64,000 nt of DNA. Source: JAFGRR01 sp964499235. GTDB lineage: Bacteria > Planctomycetota > Phycisphaerae > UBA1845 > Fen-1342. Of the stretch, positions 1-8,186 are shown piece by piece. The position numbers and the translations under genes are program-made. The notes beneath the pieces were generated by a model, which was given only the letters and a program-made list of their open reading frames with translations, did not search any database and was not told where the DNA came from. The stretch covers positions 123,097 to 187,096 of the forward strand of contig CAZCKC010000001.1 of NCBI GenBank assembly GCA_964499235.1, in the 5' to 3' direction. Each line of letters opens with the position of its first letter. Positions within the stretch are counted from its first letter, which is position 1.

Positions 1-7
1 TGCACGG

Positions 8-445
8 GTGGACCAATTGGTTCTTGATACGTCCGCGAGAACGAGGTCGGACATGGACGCAGACCAGATTGTCAAGCTGTCAAGCCGCGTCATCCACGAG
101 TTGCTCGAGGCCCGGCACGCCAACGCGATCGGCAAGACGCCGGCCGACCAGAAGCGCCGCTCCGAACGCTGGCCCTTTCCTGGAACCGTCGAGCTCTGGC
201 TCCCGGAGGAGTGTTACGGGGAACGCCACGTCCTCGCCACCATGCACAACCTGAGCCTCGAAGGCCTCGCCATGCGGACCCGCCGACCCATCCCCGTCGG
301 TACCAGGATCTCGATCGCCCTCCACCAGCCCGAGATGAGCTGCTATGGGCACGCCCTCGTCCGCCACTGCACCCAGGCCCCCATCGGCTACCTCGTCGGC
401 CTGGAGTTCTGCCTGCCCGACGAAGCCGACGGGAAAGACGATTAG
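8..445 (+). CDS. PilZ-domain protein, possibly 5'-truncated
   Basis: 145-residue soluble protein. The stretch RRSERWPF (about residues 50-57) followed by NLSLEGLAMRTRRPIPVGT (about 82-100) fits the RxxxR and (D/N)xSxxG motifs by which PilZ domains bind cyclic-di-GMP, so a c-di-GMP-responsive regulatory role is inferred. There is no signal peptide or membrane segment. The frame opens with GTG at 8 and stays open to the window edge. An in-frame ATG at 53 is an alternative start, and the true start could also lie outside the window. It ends about 110 bp before the M16 protease gene, so joint transcription is possible but not shown. The fold assignment is fairly good; the physiological target is unknown. 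Confidence 0.6.
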   Translation: MDQLVLDTSARTRSDMDADQIVKLSSRVIHELLEARHANAIGKTPADQKRRSERWPFPGTVELWLPEECYGERHVLATMHNLSLEGLAMRTRRPIPVGTRISIALHQPEMSCYGHALVRHCTQAPIGYLVGLEFCLPDEADGKDD

Positions 446-557
446 CCACGCGGCGGAAATCGGCGGCGCCCCGGGCGCCCCGGCCGCCGCAACGCCTGCG
501 CCCGCATAGCCACGGCGGCCGCTTGCTGGGCGCTCCGCCCGCCCCTAGCATCGCAGC

Positions 558-1799
558 ATGCCATCGATGTTTGTCGAACACCGCCTGCCCAACGGCCTCC
601 AGGTCGTTTGCGAACAGATGCCCCAGGTGACGTCCGCCGCCCTGGCGTTCTATGTCAAGACGGGCTCGCGGCACGAGCATCCCCACGAGCGGGGCGTCAG
701 CCATTTCCTCGAGCACATGTGCTTCAAGGGCACCCGGTCGCGGACCTGGTACGACATCAACGTCCGCTTTGACGAGCTCGGCAGCCTCTACAACGCCTTC
801 ACCAGCAAGGAGCAGACCGTCTACTACGGCTGGCTGCCGGCCAAGAACGCCGCCCCCCAGCTCGAGCTCCTGGCCGACCTGCTGCGCCCGGTCCTGCCCC
901 CCGACGAGTTCGAGGTCGAGCGGAAGGTAATCCTCGAAGAGATCGCCATGAGCGGCGACAGCTTCGACCACCAGGTCTTCGATTTCCTGCACCGCACCTG
1001 CTTCGCCGACCACCCGCTCGCCCACGAGATCCTCGGCGAGCACGACCAGATCGCGAACCTGCCCCGCGAGACGATGCAGGCCTATCTCGAGGAACGCTAC
1101 CGGGCCCGCAACGTCGTCCTGGTCGCCGCCGGCGCTGTTGAGCCCCAGACCCTCTTCGCCGACGCCGGACGCCTCTGCGGTCCCTGGCAGCCGGGCGGCA
1201 ACGGGCGGGCCTTTCCTGACCCGCCACCGCTGCCCACCGGCATTCACAAGAAACAGCTCCCCAACTTCAAGCAGCAGTCAGTCGTGCTCCTCTACCCGGC
1301 GCCCGCCCCCGGCGGTCCCTGGGATGAGACCCTCGAGGTCTTCGCGGCCCTCTTCGGCGGCTCGAATTCCCGTTGCTACTGGAACATCGTTCAGAAGGGG
1401 ATCGCGACGCAGGCGGGTGCCATCTGGCTCAACTATGCCGGCTATGGCATGCTCGCGTTCTACGCCGACGGCGAGCCGCAGCACGCCGAGCGGATGCTGG
1501 CCGCCCTCCGCCACGAGATCGAGCACGTCAACGTCGACGGCTTCTCCGCCGCCGAGGTCGATCGCGTAAAAAACCGCCTGCGGACCCAGCTCGCGGCTGA
1601 AAGCGAGAGTCCCCGCACCCGCCTCATGCAGATCATTGACGACCTCGACACCTTGGGCGCCGTGCGGACGGCCGAGGCCCGGCTGGCCGCGCTCCGCGCC
1701 GTCACCCCCGCGCGGCTGAAGCGCTTATTGGACGCCCACCCGATCACCGGCGATGGGCTGCTGCTTTCCGTCGGCCCCCGGGATTGGCCGGGCGTCTGA
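558..1799 (+). CDS. M16 family zinc metallopeptidase (processing-peptidase-like)
   Basis: 413 residues, the usual length for a single-chain M16B peptidase. The inverted zinc motif HFLEH lies at residues 49-53 (the two His bind zinc and the Glu is catalytic). The distal Glu expected about 75 residues later is found in EVERKVILEEIA (119-130). The family block DINVRFDELGSLYNAFTSKE (67-86) is intact, so the enzyme should be active. No signal peptide is visible, which suggests a cytoplasmic or peripherally located enzyme resembling mitochondrial processing peptidase and PqqF-type proteins. The substrate cannot be predicted. There is no clear Shine-Dalgarno before the ATG at 558. The inactive M16 partner that some bacteria carry alongside is not present next to it. 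Confidence 0.88.
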   Translation: MPSMFVEHRLPNGLQVVCEQMPQVTSAALAFYVKTGSRHEHPHERGVSHFLEHMCFKGTRSRTWYDINVRFDELGSLYNAFTSKEQTVYYGWLPAKNAAPQLELLADLLRPVLPPDEFEVERKVILEEIAMSGDSFDHQVFDFLHRTCFADHPLAHEILGEHDQIANLPRETMQAYLEERYRARNVVLVAAGAVEPQTLFADAGRLCGPWQPGGNGRAFPDPPPLPTGIHKKQLPNFKQQSVVLLYPAPAPGGPWDETLEVFAALFGGSNSRCYWNIVQKGIATQAGAIWLNYAGYGMLAFYADGEPQHAERMLAALRHEIEHVNVDGFSAAEVDRVKNRLRTQLAAESESPRTRLMQIIDDLDTLGAVRTAEARLAALRAVTPARLKRLLDAHPITGDGLLLSVGPRDWPGV

Positions 1800-1930
1800 A
1801 AAAAGCGCCTAACCGCGCCGCTCCTCCCGGATCCCCATAGATAGCCGCCAAGGCTGGATGCTCGGTGGCACCGGGGAACTTTTTGCGCCTGTTTGGTCGA
1901 ACGGGGAGCCCGCCCTGGTCGATAGAAACG

Positions 1931-2209
1931 ATGTCTGGCGCCGGGAGTAAGCGCGTGGGCCGTGAAGAGCTGATGACCCGTTGCCGTCTGTTTCGCATGC
2001 TCGCCGAGGATGTCGAGCAGGGCCACATTACCAGCTACGAGTTCCACCTCGCCGTCGCCCAGGCCAATGCCGCCGCCGACGAGTGGTCGACGCTGACCGA
2101 CATGGCCGCCCCCATCGACGCCCTTGGTGAAGACCTCTCGCCCAATGACCTGATTGCCACCCTCCGGCTGCTCGCCGACGACATGGAGCGCTGCGCCGGG
2201 CTCGTCTGA
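1931..2209 (+). CDS. small hypothetical protein
   Basis: 92 residues from the ATG at 1931; the frame is open back to a GTG at 1865, which would give 114 residues. The protein is predicted soluble and helical, with acidic stretches and no recognisable motif. The ATG at 1931 was preferred because the upstream residues are low-complexity and unlike a protein N-terminus. It sits alone between the M16 protease and a converging lipoprotein gene. No function is proposed. Confidence 0.45.
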   Translation: MSGAGSKRVGREELMTRCRLFRMLAEDVEQGHITSYEFHLAVAQANAAADEWSTLTDMAAPIDALGEDLSPNDLIATLRLLADDMERCAGLV

Positions 2210-2275
2210 GCGACAACTGCGTCGCCCCGTGCGCCGACCCCGACCGTACGCCGTTGCAGAAGCCCGCGTGTCGAT

Positions 2276-2313
2276 CCAAAGAAAACGCCCCGATCCAGGC
2301 CGGACCGGGGCGT
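2276..2313 (-). terminator. Rho-independent terminator after the GGDT lipoprotein gene
   Basis: Read on the minus strand, a GC-rich hairpin (ACGCCCCG at 2285-2292 paired with CGGGGCGT at 2306-2313, extended by TCC/GGA inside) is followed by TTTTCTTT. It lies about 45 bases beyond the stop codon of the lipoprotein gene starting at 3071. Confidence 0.7.
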
Positions 2314-2357
2314 GCGAAGCTGTTACGGCAGAGGTTGTTGCGTAGCCGACAGGGCGC

Positions 2358-3071
2358 CTATTGTGGCGTCAGGCGTGCCCCGGCCGAGACCGACGTCTCT
2401 TCGAACGGCGGGAAGATCGCCGAGGAGGTCACCGTCCACGTGCCGGTCACTTCGGTCTCCGCGGTCTGCGTGCCGACGAAGTTGTAACGCAGCGTCGACG
2501 TGCCTTCCGACGTGCCAAATAGCTTCACCGTGATCGCCATGCTGATGTTGTTGCCGTTCCGGACCAACTCCCCCGTGGCCTGCACCGTGATCCCGGCGCC
2601 GAGGGTATCGCCGAACGGCGTGTCGGCCGCGTCGCGCGTTACGCCGTCGAGCGGGACCGTTGGGTCGCCGAAGGCGGTCGGCTGATCGTCGACAAACGTC
2701 ATCTCGGTGAAGTTCTGGAACGTCTCCGGATTTTGCGGCGAGACCGCGAGCTGCACATCCCAGGTATCCGCGAGCGGGCCGAAGATCGTGTCGCCGCCCG
2801 TGTCGCCACCAGTATCGCCGCCCGTGTCACCGCCGGTGTCGCCACCGGTGTCGCCACCCGTATCACCCCCTGTGTCACCCCCGGTGTCACCGCCGGTGTC
2901 GCCCCCCGTATCGCCACCGCCGCCATTCGCCGGCGGGGGATCGTTGTCCGTCCCGTTATTGCTCGGCGGGGGGCCGAAGGGACAGCCACCAAGCGACAGC
3001 AGCGCGACCACGACCAGCGTCGTCTGGGCCGCGATCCGCCAATCGGACAGTTTGCGCAATTGCGTGATCAT
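2358..3071 (-). CDS. lipoprotein with tandem GGDT repeats
   Basis: 237 residues. The N-terminal signal sequence ends in the lipobox LGGC, so the protein is a predicted membrane lipoprotein. After a Pro/Asn-rich stretch there are eleven consecutive Gly-Gly-Asp-Thr units, then a globular domain of about 140 residues that looks beta-rich (DTWDVQLAVSP near its start). The repeat probably acts as a flexible, acidic, possibly Ca-binding linker between the lipid anchor and the domain; this is inference. A strong RBS (AGAAGGAG) precedes the ATG at 3071. The gene is followed by its own intrinsic terminator, so it is probably monocistronic. The C-terminal domain was not recognised. Confidence 0.75.
   Translation of the reverse strand: MITQLRKLSDWRIAAQTTLVVVALLSLGGCPFGPPPSNNGTDNDPPPANGGGGDTGGDTGGDTGGDTGGDTGGDTGGDTGGDTGGDTGGDTGGDTIFGPLADTWDVQLAVSPQNPETFQNFTEMTFVDDQPTAFGDPTVPLDGVTRDAADTPFGDTLGAGITVQATGELVRNGNNISMAITVKLFGTSEGTSTLRYNFVGTQTAETEVTGTWTVTSSAIFPPFEETSVSAGARLTPQ
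2788..2919 (-). repeat. eleven 12-bp tandem units encoding Gly-Gly-Asp-Thr
   Basis: Degenerate 12-bp units of the form GTRTCRCCNCCN on the plus strand repeat eleven times without a gap. Synonymous positions differ between units while the encoded GGDT is invariant, so the repeat is maintained at the protein level rather than being a recent DNA slippage product. Confidence 0.9.
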
Positions 3072-3374
3072 GGAAACTCCTTCTCTCTTCCTGACAAGCT
3101 CGCTGGGAGCGTCTTACGTCTGACAACCCGGCCCGTTAAGAATCTATCGTCTGCCCGCCCGCCAAGCCGGCCGACGGGTAACGCACCGCGGGCGCGTGCA
3201 GCGACTCCCGCGTTGCCGTCCATTCTAGCTCATCGGCAGGAGTCAGGCGAGAGCTTTTCGCGTAGCTGCTTCCATGGCAAAGGGTTGCGCGGCCTGCCAC
3301 CCCCGCGCCTTTGCGGGCGCGTTCCCAGGTGTCGAGCCGCACGCGGAAATCCGCCCGGAGAAAGGCGATTAGAA
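3072..3374. other. intergenic region with a weak promoter candidate
   Basis: About 300 bases between two minus-strand genes. A low-quality sigma-70-like pair for the lipoprotein gene (TTAACG, 17-base spacer, TAAGAC, minus strand, just upstream of 3100) is the only signal noticed. No convincing terminator for the gene starting at 4265 and no small gene were found. Confidence 0.3.
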
Positions 3375-4265
3375 TTATCCGACTAAGTTGGCATCGGGGG
3401 TGGCCGCCGGCTGGAGCGTCGCCCAATCCGCCAGGTCCAGGTCCGCGTCCCGATCGCAGTCGAAGAAGCCACGCAGCTCGCCCGCGGTGTAAGGCGGTAC
3501 GGGCTGGACGGCGACCCCTGGCCCGCCGAGGCCGTCAAAGAATACGTCCGCATCAGCCGCGTCCACGTCGAAATCCCCGTCGATATCGCCGCCCAGCGGG
3601 ACGACCGCCGTCGCCACGATGTCGCCCCGCACCACGACATCAACCGTCAGCCCCGTCTCGGGGTCGGTGAACGAGCCCGCCGAATCGAGGTTCGTCGCCA
3701 GCGTGATCAGCCCGTCGCTCACCATCACCGTCCCGGGGATATCCGTCGGCGTCGCGCCAAAGTCTTCCAGCGCGATCGTCCCCGAGCCGAGCCCCGACCC
3801 CAGGATCCCAGTCCCCTGGTAATTGACGTCCCCAACCACGATCACCGCGTTGTCAACCTGCACGAACGTCCCGAGCGCATCCACGGCCGCCGGCGGACCC
3901 ACGGTGGCTGCCCCAATCCCGAGGATGATCCCGGCGTCAACCGCGTCAGCCACCACGCCGCCCAACAACGCGTTGGTCAGGTCATACGACAATGTCTCGG
4001 TCAGGTCGGCCACCAGCTCGGTGATGTGAATCTCGACGAAGGGACCCGCCGTTGGCGTCAGCATGACCTCGGCGTGGCCGATAATGCTCGAGCTGTCGCT
4101 GTCGATCAGTCCGAGTGCCTCGATTTCGATCTCCAGGAACGATTGGGACGCGTCAATCTCGAAGCGATAGGCATAGCTCTCCGGCAGGCACGCGGCCCAG
4201 GCGGCACTGCTGGTCGCACCAACGACCGCCATCACAACGGCCAGACACCAGTTGACCCTGATCAT
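3375..4265 (-). CDS. secreted protein with dockerin-like C-terminus
   Basis: 296 residues from the ATG at 4265, chosen because AAAGGAG lies about 8 bases upstream. The N-terminus is a signal peptide ending near SSAAWA. The middle is a beta-rich domain of about 200 residues that I do not recognise. The C-terminal 65 residues contain two EF-hand-like loops, GDIDGDFDVDAADADVF and DCDRDADLDLADW, with the Asp spacing of dockerin-type Ca-binding repeats. The protein is therefore predicted to be exported and perhaps attached to the cell surface. It lies about 100 bases downstream of the lipoprotein gene at 4362-5087 on the same strand, and the two may be co-transcribed. Confidence 0.7.
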   Translation of the reverse strand: MIRVNWCLAVVMAVVGATSSAAWAACLPESYAYRFEIDASQSFLEIEIEALGLIDSDSSSIIGHAEVMLTPTAGPFVEIHITELVADLTETLSYDLTNALLGGVVADAVDAGIILGIGAATVGPPAAVDALGTFVQVDNAVIVVGDVNYQGTGILGSGLGSGTIALEDFGATPTDIPGTVMVSDGLITLATNLDSAGSFTDPETGLTVDVVVRGDIVATAVVPLGGDIDGDFDVDAADADVFFDGLGGPGVAVQPVPPYTAGELRGFFDCDRDADLDLADWATLQPAATPDANLVG

Positions 4266-4361
4266 CAATTCCTCTCCTTTGCGCACGGTTTCTCGGGGAA
4301 TTCCAGTTTAGCGGCTGTCGCTGGCCGGGAGCGAGTCGGATTTGCCCTTACGCCGGCAATG

Positions 4362-5087
4362 CTATGGTTGCTCCGCCGCCTCGACGAAGACCAGCTCGGG
4401 GTCGGTCTCCAGGAAGGTTCGCACCTCCCGCCCGAGCTGCGCGAGCGCTTCTGCGACCGCCTGCAGCTCGGCTTGGCGACGCGTCTCGCTGGCGTCATGC
4501 TCTTCGCGGGCCTTCGTGGCCTCAACGCTGGCGGAAACAATGGTGGAGAACGGGATCAGCCCGGTGCGTACGTCGAGTAGCAGCGCTTCCAGGTTGCTGT
4601 AGGCCCGCGTCTCGACCGGCGCCAGGAACGGCCGCCGTTGGAAGCTCCTCGTTTCCACCCGGTAGAGCACCAGCAAGTCCGCCTGCGATCGGGCGCCGGC
4701 TGCCCGCAGCTGCGGTACGGTGGCCCGGCGGGTGGTGAGCAGGGCGGGCAGCAGGTCGGCCTCCCGGACGCGGTCGCTGGCCTCGAGGGTCGTGGTCAAC
4801 CGGCGGACGGTCTCGTCGCTAAGCGTGTTCAAATCGTCTGACCAGTACCAGCGGCGGCCGCGGTCCAGCGGCACCACGACGACCCGCGTGCTGGCCGGCA
4901 GCGTCACCCGCGCCGCCAGCGCCCGCTGAATCGCCGCATCGCTGAGCACCTGCGCGTCTTCCGGAAACAGCCCCAGGCCGTCGGCAGAGGAATCCGGCCA
5001 GTATGAAGCCTCTGTGGACTGCAAGGCCGAGCAGCCACACAGTGCCAGCACGATCACTGCCCCGAGCCCGAGCCGAACGCGTGTCAT
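4362..5087 (-). CDS. lipoprotein of unknown function
   Basis: 241 residues with a lipoprotein signal: hydrophobic stretch then LALCGC at residues 15-20, so Cys20 is the likely lipidated residue. The mature part is helical and charged, with a long region rich in Glu, Arg and Ala near the C-terminus that may form a coiled coil. The start is supported by a near-perfect Shine-Dalgarno AAAGGAGGT six bases before the ATG. I do not recognise the family. Confidence 0.7.
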   Translation of the reverse strand: MTRVRLGLGAVIVLALCGCSALQSTEASYWPDSSADGLGLFPEDAQVLSDAAIQRALAARVTLPASTRVVVVPLDRGRRWYWSDDLNTLSDETVRRLTTTLEASDRVREADLLPALLTTRRATVPQLRAAGARSQADLLVLYRVETRSFQRRPFLAPVETRAYSNLEALLLDVRTGLIPFSTIVSASVEATKAREEHDASETRRQAELQAVAEALAQLGREVRTFLETDPELVFVEAAEQP

Positions 5088-5296
5088 CCGAGACCTCCTT
5101 TAGTAAGCCAGAATCTCTACCCGAGACGAACCTGAAACGACGCGGGCGATAACCGTATCAGCTCAGGCCGGCGACAGAGCGTGGCCTTCGCCATGGTCTC
5201 GCGGGTTTCGGGGCGCGCAGACCTTCCCAACGCCGGATTCGGCTGACAAGTGAGAGCGAGCGTGGCAAAATGGTGGCGGGGTTGTCTCGTGAAAGG

Positions 5297-5500
5297 ATGA
5301 CCATCGTGGACTGGAACGAGCACATCACGGTCGATCCGCAGGTCTTGGCCGGCAAACCACTGATCAAGAAGACGCGAATTGCGGTCGAGTTTGTGCTCGA
5401 CCTCCTCGCCCGCGGATGGACCATCGAACAGGTGCTAACCGAATACGACTATTTAACGCGGGCCGACATCCAGGCCTGCCTCGCGAATCACAAGCGATAA
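5297..5500 (+). CDS. DUF433 (VapB45-like) antitoxin-type protein, no partner toxin
   Basis: 67 residues from the ATG at 5297. The pattern ITVDPQVLAGKPLIKKTRI...VLDLLARGWTIEQVLTEYDYLTRADIQACLA matches the DUF433 winged-helix family, many members of which are antitoxins of DUF5615 PIN-like toxins. No DUF5615 frame follows: the next gene converges from the other strand. A longer start at 5270 is possible; the shorter form begins nearer the conserved core. It may be a solitary regulator or a remnant of a toxin-antitoxin pair. Confidence 0.75.
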   Translation: MTIVDWNEHITVDPQVLAGKPLIKKTRIAVEFVLDLLARGWTIEQVLTEYDYLTRADIQACLANHKR

Positions 5501-5536
5501 ACGCCGATTGCGGCCCTCCAATCTCTAACTCGATTC

Positions 5537-5884
5537 CTACAGATTCGATCGTGAACTGCCCTGTGCCTGCTCACCGCACTCCGGGCAGCGGCCAGATACG
5601 TTGCCGGTAAGGTCGTAGCCGCAGCGCGCGCATCGCCCGGCATCCCGTCCGGGAAGCCATCGGATGGCCACCAGTTCAAGGATGAGCCGAGCTATGAAGA
5701 GCAGCCCGGCGAGGACGATCCACGGATTTCGCCACGTTAAAGTGCCAGACCAATTCCAGGCTAGCCCGGTGCCATCCTTCATCAGTTCGCGGCCCGTAAC
5801 CGCGGCCATACCGAGGGCTGCCAAAGCGGCTAGCGTCACGAAAAGGGCGATGAGGTGCAGCCAAAGCGGTTGCCCACGTCTCAT
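5537..5884 (-). CDS. small membrane protein with C-terminal zinc ribbon
   Basis: 115 residues. Two hydrophobic segments (about residues 8-30 and 49-72) are followed by CARCGYDLTGNVSGRCPECG, a CxxC...CxxC zinc ribbon of a kind repeated in many planctomycete membrane proteins. The zinc ribbon would face the cytoplasm or periplasm depending on topology, which cannot be decided here. The start was placed at the ATG at 5884, because the frame further upstream runs through the terminator and the tRNA gene. The function is unknown. Confidence 0.75.
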   Translation of the reverse strand: MRRGQPLWLHLIALFVTLAALAALGMAAVTGRELMKDGTGLAWNWSGTLTWRNPWIVLAGLLFIARLILELVAIRWLPGRDAGRCARCGYDLTGNVSGRCPECGEQAQGSSRSNL

Positions 5885-5914
5885 GTTGCGCCGATCGTAC
5901 TGAGAGCGGTGGCA

Positions 5915-5945
5915 AACAAAAACCCCCGCCGAATGGCGAGGGTTT
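5915..5945 (-). terminator. Rho-independent terminator of tRNA-Glu
   Basis: On the minus strand AAACCCTCGCC pairs with GGCGGGGGTTT (one T-G wobble) around a four-base loop and is followed by a T-rich run. It starts six bases after the tRNA 3' end. Confidence 0.8.
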
Positions 5946-5950
5946 GAAAA

Positions 5951-6023
5951 CGCCCCCACGGGGATTCGAACCCCGGTCTCCAGGATGAGAACCTGATATC
6001 CTAGGCCACTAGACGATGGGGGC
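5951..6023 (-). tRNA. tRNA-Glu, anticodon CTC
   Basis: A 73-base cloverleaf on the minus strand. The acceptor stem is GCCCCCA/TGGGGGC. The D arm is GTCT...ATAT-like with AGTGGCCTAGG, the anticodon stem is TCAGG/CCTGG with loop TTCTCAT, and the T arm is CCGGG GTTCGAATC CCCGG-like. Positions 34-36 of the loop read CTC, which decodes GAG. The discriminator base is G, as in other tRNA-Glu. CCA is not encoded (the next three bases are TTT on the minus strand), so it must be added enzymatically. Confidence 0.95.
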
Positions 6024-6047
6024 CGGGCGCTGAATTGTGAACCGAAT

Positions 6048-6076
6048 AACCTAGTCATCCCCCCGAAGGCCGTCAA
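6048..6076 (-). promoter_or_regulatory. predicted promoter of tRNA-Glu
   Basis: Minus strand: TTGACG (6071-6076), 17-base spacer, TAGGTT (6048-6053). The -35 element is close to consensus and the -10 weaker. Transcription would start about 18 bases before the tRNA. Confidence 0.5.
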
Positions 6077-6114
6077 GCGGCCGGCGACCCGCAAAGCCTC
6101 CGGCCCTATTCCCG

Positions 6115-6984
6115 CTATCGACGGTCCGCAATCCGCACGTCCGCCACCACCGGGTAGTGATCCGACGGATACCGCCCGTCCTCGTTGTACTGATCCACCC
6201 ATGCCTCGATCGGCTCGACTTGGCGGTTGAACAGGATCCAGTCGATCCGCCCGGCGTCGGCCTCCCCGTCAAACCCGTGGAACGTCGCCAGGCTCGGGTC
6301 GTCCGGCGCGAAGCTCGCCAGCGGGTCGTGCAGCTCCGCCAGGTTCCCCGTGTCCTCGGTCAGCGCCCGGTAAGGCCGCGACCCCGGCAGCGCGTTGAAG
6401 TCCCCCAGCAGCAGCACCGGCGAGCCGGCCACCATCTCCACGTGCCGCCGGATCAGCTGCGCCGAGCGGAACCGCGCTTCCCGCCCGCGATGGTCGAAGT
6501 GCGTGTTGAGCACGTGCAGTTCTTCGAGCCACACGTCATTGGGCTGGAGCTGCGCCCAGGTCACGACCCGCGGCAGCGCCGCGTCCCAGCCGACCGATCC
6601 CGCCTCCTCCGGCTCCGCGCTCAGCCAGAAGGTGCCATAGCGCTGCAGCGTAAAGCGGCTCTTGCGGTAGAAGATCGGGGCGAACTCCCCCTCCGCCACG
6701 CCGTCGTCCCGCCCGACGCCGATCCAGCCATACTCGGGCAGCGCCTCCGCCAGCTCCTCGACCTGGAAGTCGAGCGCCTCCTGCACGCCGATGATGTCCG
6801 GGTCAGCGTTCTTGATCGTGTTGATCACGACCTCCCGGCGGTTCTCCCAGCGGTTGTCCCCGTCGTTCGCCGTCCCGTAGCGGATGTTGAACGTCATGAC
6901 CCGCATCGGCTGCGGATCGGAGCAGCCGCTTCCCGCTGCGATCATGCCCAACCCCAGGACCAAAACGCTGAGTTGCCGAATCAT
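6115..6984 (-). CDS. endonuclease/exonuclease/phosphatase-family lipoprotein
   Basis: 289 residues from the ATG at 6984. A hydrophobic leader ends in the lipobox-like AGSGC, so export and lipidation are likely. The mature part is a full EEP (DNase I-like) domain: MTFNIRYG, IGVQEAL with the metal-binding Glu, LNTHFDH, LLGDFNALPGS with Asp/Asn, and the terminal SDHYPVVAD with Asp-His. All catalytic residues expected for this fold are present. The substrate (nucleic acid, phospholipid or phosphosugar) cannot be told. The start overlaps the dus stop codon in ATGA, so translation is coupled to dus. Confidence 0.85.
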   Translation of the reverse strand: MIRQLSVLVLGLGMIAAGSGCSDPQPMRVMTFNIRYGTANDGDNRWENRREVVINTIKNADPDIIGVQEALDFQVEELAEALPEYGWIGVGRDDGVAEGEFAPIFYRKSRFTLQRYGTFWLSAEPEEAGSVGWDAALPRVVTWAQLQPNDVWLEELHVLNTHFDHRGREARFRSAQLIRRHVEMVAGSPVLLLGDFNALPGSRPYRALTEDTGNLAELHDPLASFAPDDPSLATFHGFDGEADAGRIDWILFNRQVEPIEAWVDQYNEDGRYPSDHYPVVADVRIADRR

Positions 6985-8027
6985 CCACCGACTCCCGCCG
7001 TTGCCAGATCCCCATGCGACCGCCGCACGACCGGCGGCCACTGCCGGGCGGGATCGTACCAGGAATCGAGCACCGCGCGCCAATCCGCGCTCGACCGGGC
7101 CTGCGCGAAGGCGTCGCGCACCGCTTCAAAGTGCGGGTGCCACTGCGCGTACTTGATGCCGAACTTCCGCATGATCCGCGGCGTCAACTGCTCGCCGTGC
7201 GTCGCCAGCGTCAGCTCGAAATGATCCCGGATCGCCAGCGCCTGCTCGGCCAGCGACGGCGGCGGCGGCAGCGGCTCGCCCGCCAGCAGCGCCCGCGCCT
7301 CGCGAAAAATCCACGGGTTGCCGATGCAGCCCCGCGCCACCGTCACCCCATCAACCGCGGTCTCCGCCAGCATCGCGACAACATCCTCGGCCGTGAACAG
7401 GTCGCCAGATCCCAACACCGTGCGTTCGCCCGCGTGCTGCTTGACGCGCTTCAGGAACGCCCAGTTGCTCGGGCCCACGTACTTCTGCGCGACCGTCCGA
7501 CCGTGGACCGTGATCGCGGCCAGCCCCGCATCGAGCGCGGCGTCGAAAATCCGGAAGAAGTTCCGCTCACTTTTGGCCGAGTCGTCCATGCCCCGCCGCA
7601 TCTTGAGCGTCACCGGCTTGGCCGGGGGCACGGCGTCGCGGACCCGCTGGATGATCTCGACCGCCGTCTCCGGCTCGGAAAGCAGGTAGCCGCCCCGGCA
7701 CCGCCCCAGCACCTTCTTCACCGGGCAGCCGAAGTTGATGTCGATGACGTCGTAGCCTGCGTCGGCCATCCAGGCGGCCGCGGCCGAGAACTGCTCGGGC
7801 TCCGACCCCATCAGCTGGCCGCCGACGGGGTGGTCGGCTTCCGGGACCGTCAGCAGGCGTTTCTGGAACTTGCCGCGCTGGACGACCAGCTTGTCCAGCA
7901 CCACCTCGTGAATGCAGTAGGGGGCCCCGAACCGCCGAGCCATGAGCCGCATCGGCGCGTCGGAGTAGCCGCTCAGAGCCGCCTGCACCACCGGCAGGTC
8001 GAGTTGGATCGATCCAATCCGCAACAT
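6981..8027 (-). CDS. dus: tRNA-dihydrouridine synthase
   Basis: 348-residue FMN enzyme that reduces uridines in the tRNA D loop. Diagnostic blocks are QAALSGYSDAPMRLMARRFG near residues 15-34 (FMN site), INFGCPVKKV with the catalytic Cys at 101, LKMRRGMDD, ITVHGRT and GSGDLF (phosphate binding), then a C-terminal helical tRNA-binding domain. The frame continues far upstream without a signal, but homology begins at MLRIGSIQLD, so the ATG at 8027 was chosen. The following EEP lipoprotein gene overlaps by four bases. Which Dus subfamily it belongs to is uncertain; it is nearest DusB-like by the cysteine block. Confidence 0.88.
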   Translation of the reverse strand: MLRIGSIQLDLPVVQAALSGYSDAPMRLMARRFGAPYCIHEVVLDKLVVQRGKFQKRLLTVPEADHPVGGQLMGSEPEQFSAAAAWMADAGYDVIDINFGCPVKKVLGRCRGGYLLSEPETAVEIIQRVRDAVPPAKPVTLKMRRGMDDSAKSERNFFRIFDAALDAGLAAITVHGRTVAQKYVGPSNWAFLKRVKQHAGERTVLGSGDLFTAEDVVAMLAETAVDGVTVARGCIGNPWIFREARALLAGEPLPPPPSLAEQALAIRDHFELTLATHGEQLTPRIMRKFGIKYAQWHPHFEAVRDAFAQARSSADWRAVLDSWYDPARQWPPVVRRSHGDLATAGVGG

Positions 8028-8040
8028 GGGCGTATCAATC

Positions 8041-8062
8041 AGTATAGGCCAAGGCCCCTTGG
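8041..8062 (-). promoter_or_regulatory. possible dus promoter element with adjacent palindrome
   Basis: On the minus strand TATACT (8041-8046) is a good -10 hexamer 13 bases before the dus ATG. Directly upstream lies the perfect inverted repeat CCAAGG-CC-CCTTGG (8049-8062), where a regulator could bind between -10 and -35. No good -35 was seen. Confidence 0.3.
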
Positions 8063-8186
8063 CGTCGGCCGCCAGTGCCCCCCGCGTTGCGGAAAAGCGG
8101 GCTTTCGAGGACACTGCGAGGGACCGGTCGCCGTCGCCGCCGGCGCGCTTTTCCATTCTCTGGCTCTGCAGGGAGGCAGCAACACC

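Noticed and set aside
90..1247. 385-codon minus-strand frame over the PilZ and M16 genes
   Set aside because: It spans two genes on the other strand, has an Arg/Gly-rich start and no RBS or domain.
2788..2919. CRISPR-like or microsatellite array
   Set aside because: Units are 12 bp, contiguous and without spacers, and encode an in-frame GGDT repeat in a lipoprotein.
7014..8186. N-terminal extension of the HtrA protease (frame open from 7014)
   Set aside because: This stretch is antisense to dus and Arg/His-rich; the signal sequence and GGGAGG place the start at 8187.
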